DNA from: an uncultured beta proteobacterium
GTDB taxonomy: Bacteria > Pseudomonadota > Gammaproteobacteria > Burkholderiales > Burkholderiaceae
Length of the DNA: 8,937 nucleotides
Reading direction: 5' to 3'
Assembly: GCA_903892315.1 (NCBI GenBank)
Contig: CAITHY010000146.1
Span: forward strand, 1 to 8,937
Under the pieces are notes generated by a model. That model did no database searches. It saw nothing but the letters and a program-made list of their open reading frames with translations, and was not told where the DNA came from. Position 1 is the stretch's first letter; every line of letters starts with the position of its first letter. A program made the position numbers and the translations under genes. Shown piece after piece: positions 7,520 to 8,937 of this stretch.

Positions 7520-8770
7520 ATGGCTCTTATCGTTCATAAATATGGCGGCACCTCAATGGGCTCAACAGAGCGCATTGCCAATGTTGCCAAACGCGTAGCT
7601 AAATGGATGCGTGCTGGCCACCAAGTCGTGGTCGTACCATCAGCTATGTCAGGCGAAACCAATCGCTTGCTAGGCCTTGCAAAAGAAATCAATCCAGATG
7701 CAAACCCACGTGAGTTGGATCAAATTGCCTCCACTGGTGAGCAAGTTAGTTCTGGCCTATTGGCTCTGGCACTCATGCGTGAAGGTATTGACGCGGTGAG
7801 TTACGCTGGTTGGCAAGTAACAGTGCATACCGATTCTTCATTTACTAAAGCCCGTATTAAGAGTATTGAGAGTGACAAGATTCTCAAAGACTTGAATGCC
7901 GGTCGTGCAGTCGTTGTTACTGGTTTCCAAGGTGTTGATCCTAACGGCAATATCACCACGCTAGGTCGCGGTGGCTCCGATACATCAGCAGTAGCAATGG
8001 CAGCAGCTTTAAAAGCGGACGAGTGTTTGATCTACACAGACGTTGACGGTGTTTACACAACTGACCCACGTGTTTGTGAAGATGCGCGCCGCCTAGACAA
8101 GATTACCTTTGAAGAGATGCTAGAAATGGCAAGTTTAGGTTCAAAGGTATTGCAGATCCGTTCAGTCGAGTTTGCAGGTAAGTACAAAGTTAAAACCCGG
8201 GTTCTGTCTTCATTGACAGACCCATTGATGCCTATAGACATTGAGATGAAGTCGGGCACCTTGATTACATTTGAAGAGGACAGCACTATGGAAGCCGCAG
8301 TTATTTCCGGCATCGCCTTTGCGCGTGATGAAGCGAAGATTACCGTTCTTGGAGTTCCTGATCGTCCAGGTATTGCATATCAAATCCTTGGCCCGATTGC
8401 GGATGCCAATATTGATGTGGACATGATTATTCAGAACCAATCAGTGGAAGGTAAAACCGACTTTACGTTCACAGTGCCGCGTGCTGATTATCAAAAAGCA
8501 TTGGACTTACTCAAGAACACGGTACAAGCGCACATCGAAGCAAAAGAAATCTCTGGTGATCCAAAGGTTTCTAAAGTTTCAGTAGTTGGTGTTGGCATGC
8601 GCTCCCATGTTGGCATCGCCAGCAAGATGTTCCGTACTTTATCGGAAGAGGGCATCAATATCCTGATGATCTCGACTAGCGAAATCAAGATCTCCGTGGT
8701 GATTGATGAGAAATACATGGAATTGGCTGTACGTGCCCTGCACAAGGCATTTGAGCTGGACCAGAAGTAA
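7520..8770 (+). CDS. lysC: Aspartate kinase, lysine/threonine-sensitive type
   Basis: Phosphorylates L-aspartate to aspartyl phosphate, the first step toward lysine and diaminopimelate, threonine, methionine and isoleucine. In the 416 residues the kinase domain spans about 1-245: KYGGTS (7-12) at the N-terminus, STGEQVSS (71-78) for aspartate binding, TTLGRGGSDTSA (146-157) and YTDVDGVYTTDPR (172-184). Two ACT domains follow, around 267-340 (ITVLGVPDRPGIA) and 349-416 (VSVVGVGMRSHVGIA, ISTSEIKISVVI). This layout matches the alpha-beta aspartokinases of Corynebacterium and Pseudomonas, which are inhibited jointly by lysine and threonine, so feedback control of that kind is likely but not shown. 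There is no homoserine dehydrogenase fusion, so it is not ThrA or MetL. The ATG at 7520 gives the standard N-terminus, with only a weak ribosome site before it. A candidate internal start at codon 257 is listed separately. Confidence 0.97.
   Translation: MALIVHKYGGTSMGSTERIANVAKRVAKWMRAGHQVVVVPSAMSGETNRLLGLAKEINPDANPRELDQIASTGEQVSSGLLALALMREGIDAVSYAGWQVTVHTDSSFTKARIKSIESDKILKDLNAGRAVVVTGFQGVDPNGNITTLGRGGSDTSAVAMAAALKADECLIYTDVDGVYTTDPRVCEDARRLDKITFEEMLEMASLGSKVLQIRSVEFAGKYKVKTRVLSSLTDPLMPIDIEMKSGTLITFEEDSTMEAAVISGIAFARDEAKITVLGVPDRPGIAYQILGPIADANIDVDMIIQNQSVEGKTDFTFTVPRADYQKALDLLKNTVQAHIEAKEISGDPKVSKVSVVGVGMRSHVGIASKMFRTLSEEGINILMISTSEIKISVVIDEKYMELAVRALHKAFELDQK
8275..8290 (+). promoter_or_regulatory. 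Candidate internal ribosome site and start for a LysC beta subunit
   Basis: AGAGGA (8275-8280) is a good Shine-Dalgarno match seven bases before an in-frame ATG (8288-8290) at codon 257 of lysC. It is better than any site seen before the main lysC start. Starting here would give a 160-residue protein containing only the two ACT domains, beginning MEAAVISGIAF. In Corynebacterium and Bacillus the beta subunit of aspartokinase is made from an internal start at nearly this place. Use of the site here is inferred, not shown. Confidence 0.4.
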
Positions 8771-8801
8771 GTAAAAAGAGCAATAAACCCCTCAGCAGCG
8801 G

Positions 8802-8830
8802 TTATCCGTTAAACTGTGGGGCGTTGTAAT
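8802..8830 (+). promoter_or_regulatory. Candidate sigma-70 promoter for tRNA-Ser
   Basis: TTATCC (8802-8807) as -35 and TGTAAT (8825-8830) as -10 are separated by the ideal 17 bases. The -10 box matches five of six consensus positions, the -35 only three. Transcription would start near 8837, about six bases before the mature tRNA 5' end, leaving a short leader for RNase P. An imperfect hairpin (CCCCTCAG at 8788-8795 with CTGTGGGG at 8814-8821) overlaps the region but lacks a T run, so I do not call it a terminator of lysC. Confidence 0.45.
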
Positions 8831-8842
8831 AGTAAGAAGTAC

Positions 8843-8937
8843 GGAGACGTGGCCGAGCTGGTCGAAGGCACTCCCCTGCTAAGGGAGCATCGGGGCTAAA
8901 ACTCTGATCGGAGGTTCGAATCCTCTCGTCTCCGCCA
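8843..8937 (+). tRNA. tRNA-Ser(GCU), reads AGC/AGU
   Basis: A complete class II tRNA of 95 bases. The acceptor stem pairs GGAGACG (8843-8849) with CGTCTCC (8927-8933), followed by G and an encoded CCA ending on the last base of the window. The anticodon stem CTCCC/GGGAG (8871-8875, 8883-8887) holds loop CTGCTAA with anticodon GCT at 8878-8880. A long variable arm folds as ATCGGGG with CTCTGAT, seven pairs including two G-U, as expected for serine tRNA. The T arm has loop TTCGAAT. It lies 72 bases after lysC and probably has its own promoter. Confidence 0.97.

Noticed and set aside
8788..8821. Terminator hairpin after lysC
   Set aside because: The outer stem has a mismatch and no T run follows on the plus strand; the region is better explained as carrying the tRNA promoter.
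8843..8937. Phage or island attachment site at the tRNA-Ser 3' end
   Set aside because: tRNA-Ser genes are common integration sites, but the window ends at the CCA, so no integrase or duplicated tRNA end can be seen.
1..8937. A previously undescribed defence, mobile or biosynthetic system
   Set aside because: Every substantial reading frame is accounted for by a conserved core gene, except the TPR lipoprotein, whose lipobox and repeats still give no hint of such a system; there are no repeat arrays and no large gene-free regions.

Overview
This is an ordinary bacterial core-genome segment with tightly packed housekeeping genes. The gene set, protein sequences, moderate base composition and gene order suggest a betaproteobacterium of the Burkholderiales, most like Polynucleobacter. 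That placement comes from remembered synteny and protein flavour, not from a database search. LpxH implies an LPS-bearing outer membrane, so the organism is Gram-negative. I see no mobile element, CRISPR array, phage gene, pseudogene or foreign-looking block, and no non-genic stretch exceeds about 75 bases.

Left part (1-3045): suhB (inositol-phosphatase family) runs rightward and meets a leftward three-gene set head-on. In its direction of transcription that set is a TPR lipoprotein gene, ppiB (cytoplasmic cyclophilin) and lpxH (lipid A synthesis). The genes overlap by 29 and 4 bases, so they are probably one translationally linked operon. It ends at a small hairpin, with a short T run on the minus strand, in the 33-base gap next to suhB.

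Middle and right part (3046-8770): a 60-base divergent spacer separates the TPR gene from a rightward run of cysS, an AlkA-type 3-methyladenine glycosylase gene, accA, tilS and lysC. Junctions in the first four genes are a 1-base overlap, a 9-base gap and a 35-base overlap, which suggests one operon. lysC follows after 61 bases. These genes join tRNA charging (CysS), tRNA anticodon modification (TilS), alkylation repair (AlkA type), the first committed step of fatty-acid synthesis (AccA) and the entry to the aspartate amino-acid family (LysC).

Right edge (8771-8937): a 72-base spacer holds a candidate promoter, followed by a complete tRNA-Ser(GCU) with an encoded CCA that ends on the last base of the window.

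I did not find a new biological system. The points most worth a second look are a possible internal translation start in lysC that would make a separate regulatory subunit, the divergent spacer where neither gene has a recognisable Shine-Dalgarno site, and the uncharacterised TPR lipoprotein linked to ppiB and lpxH.
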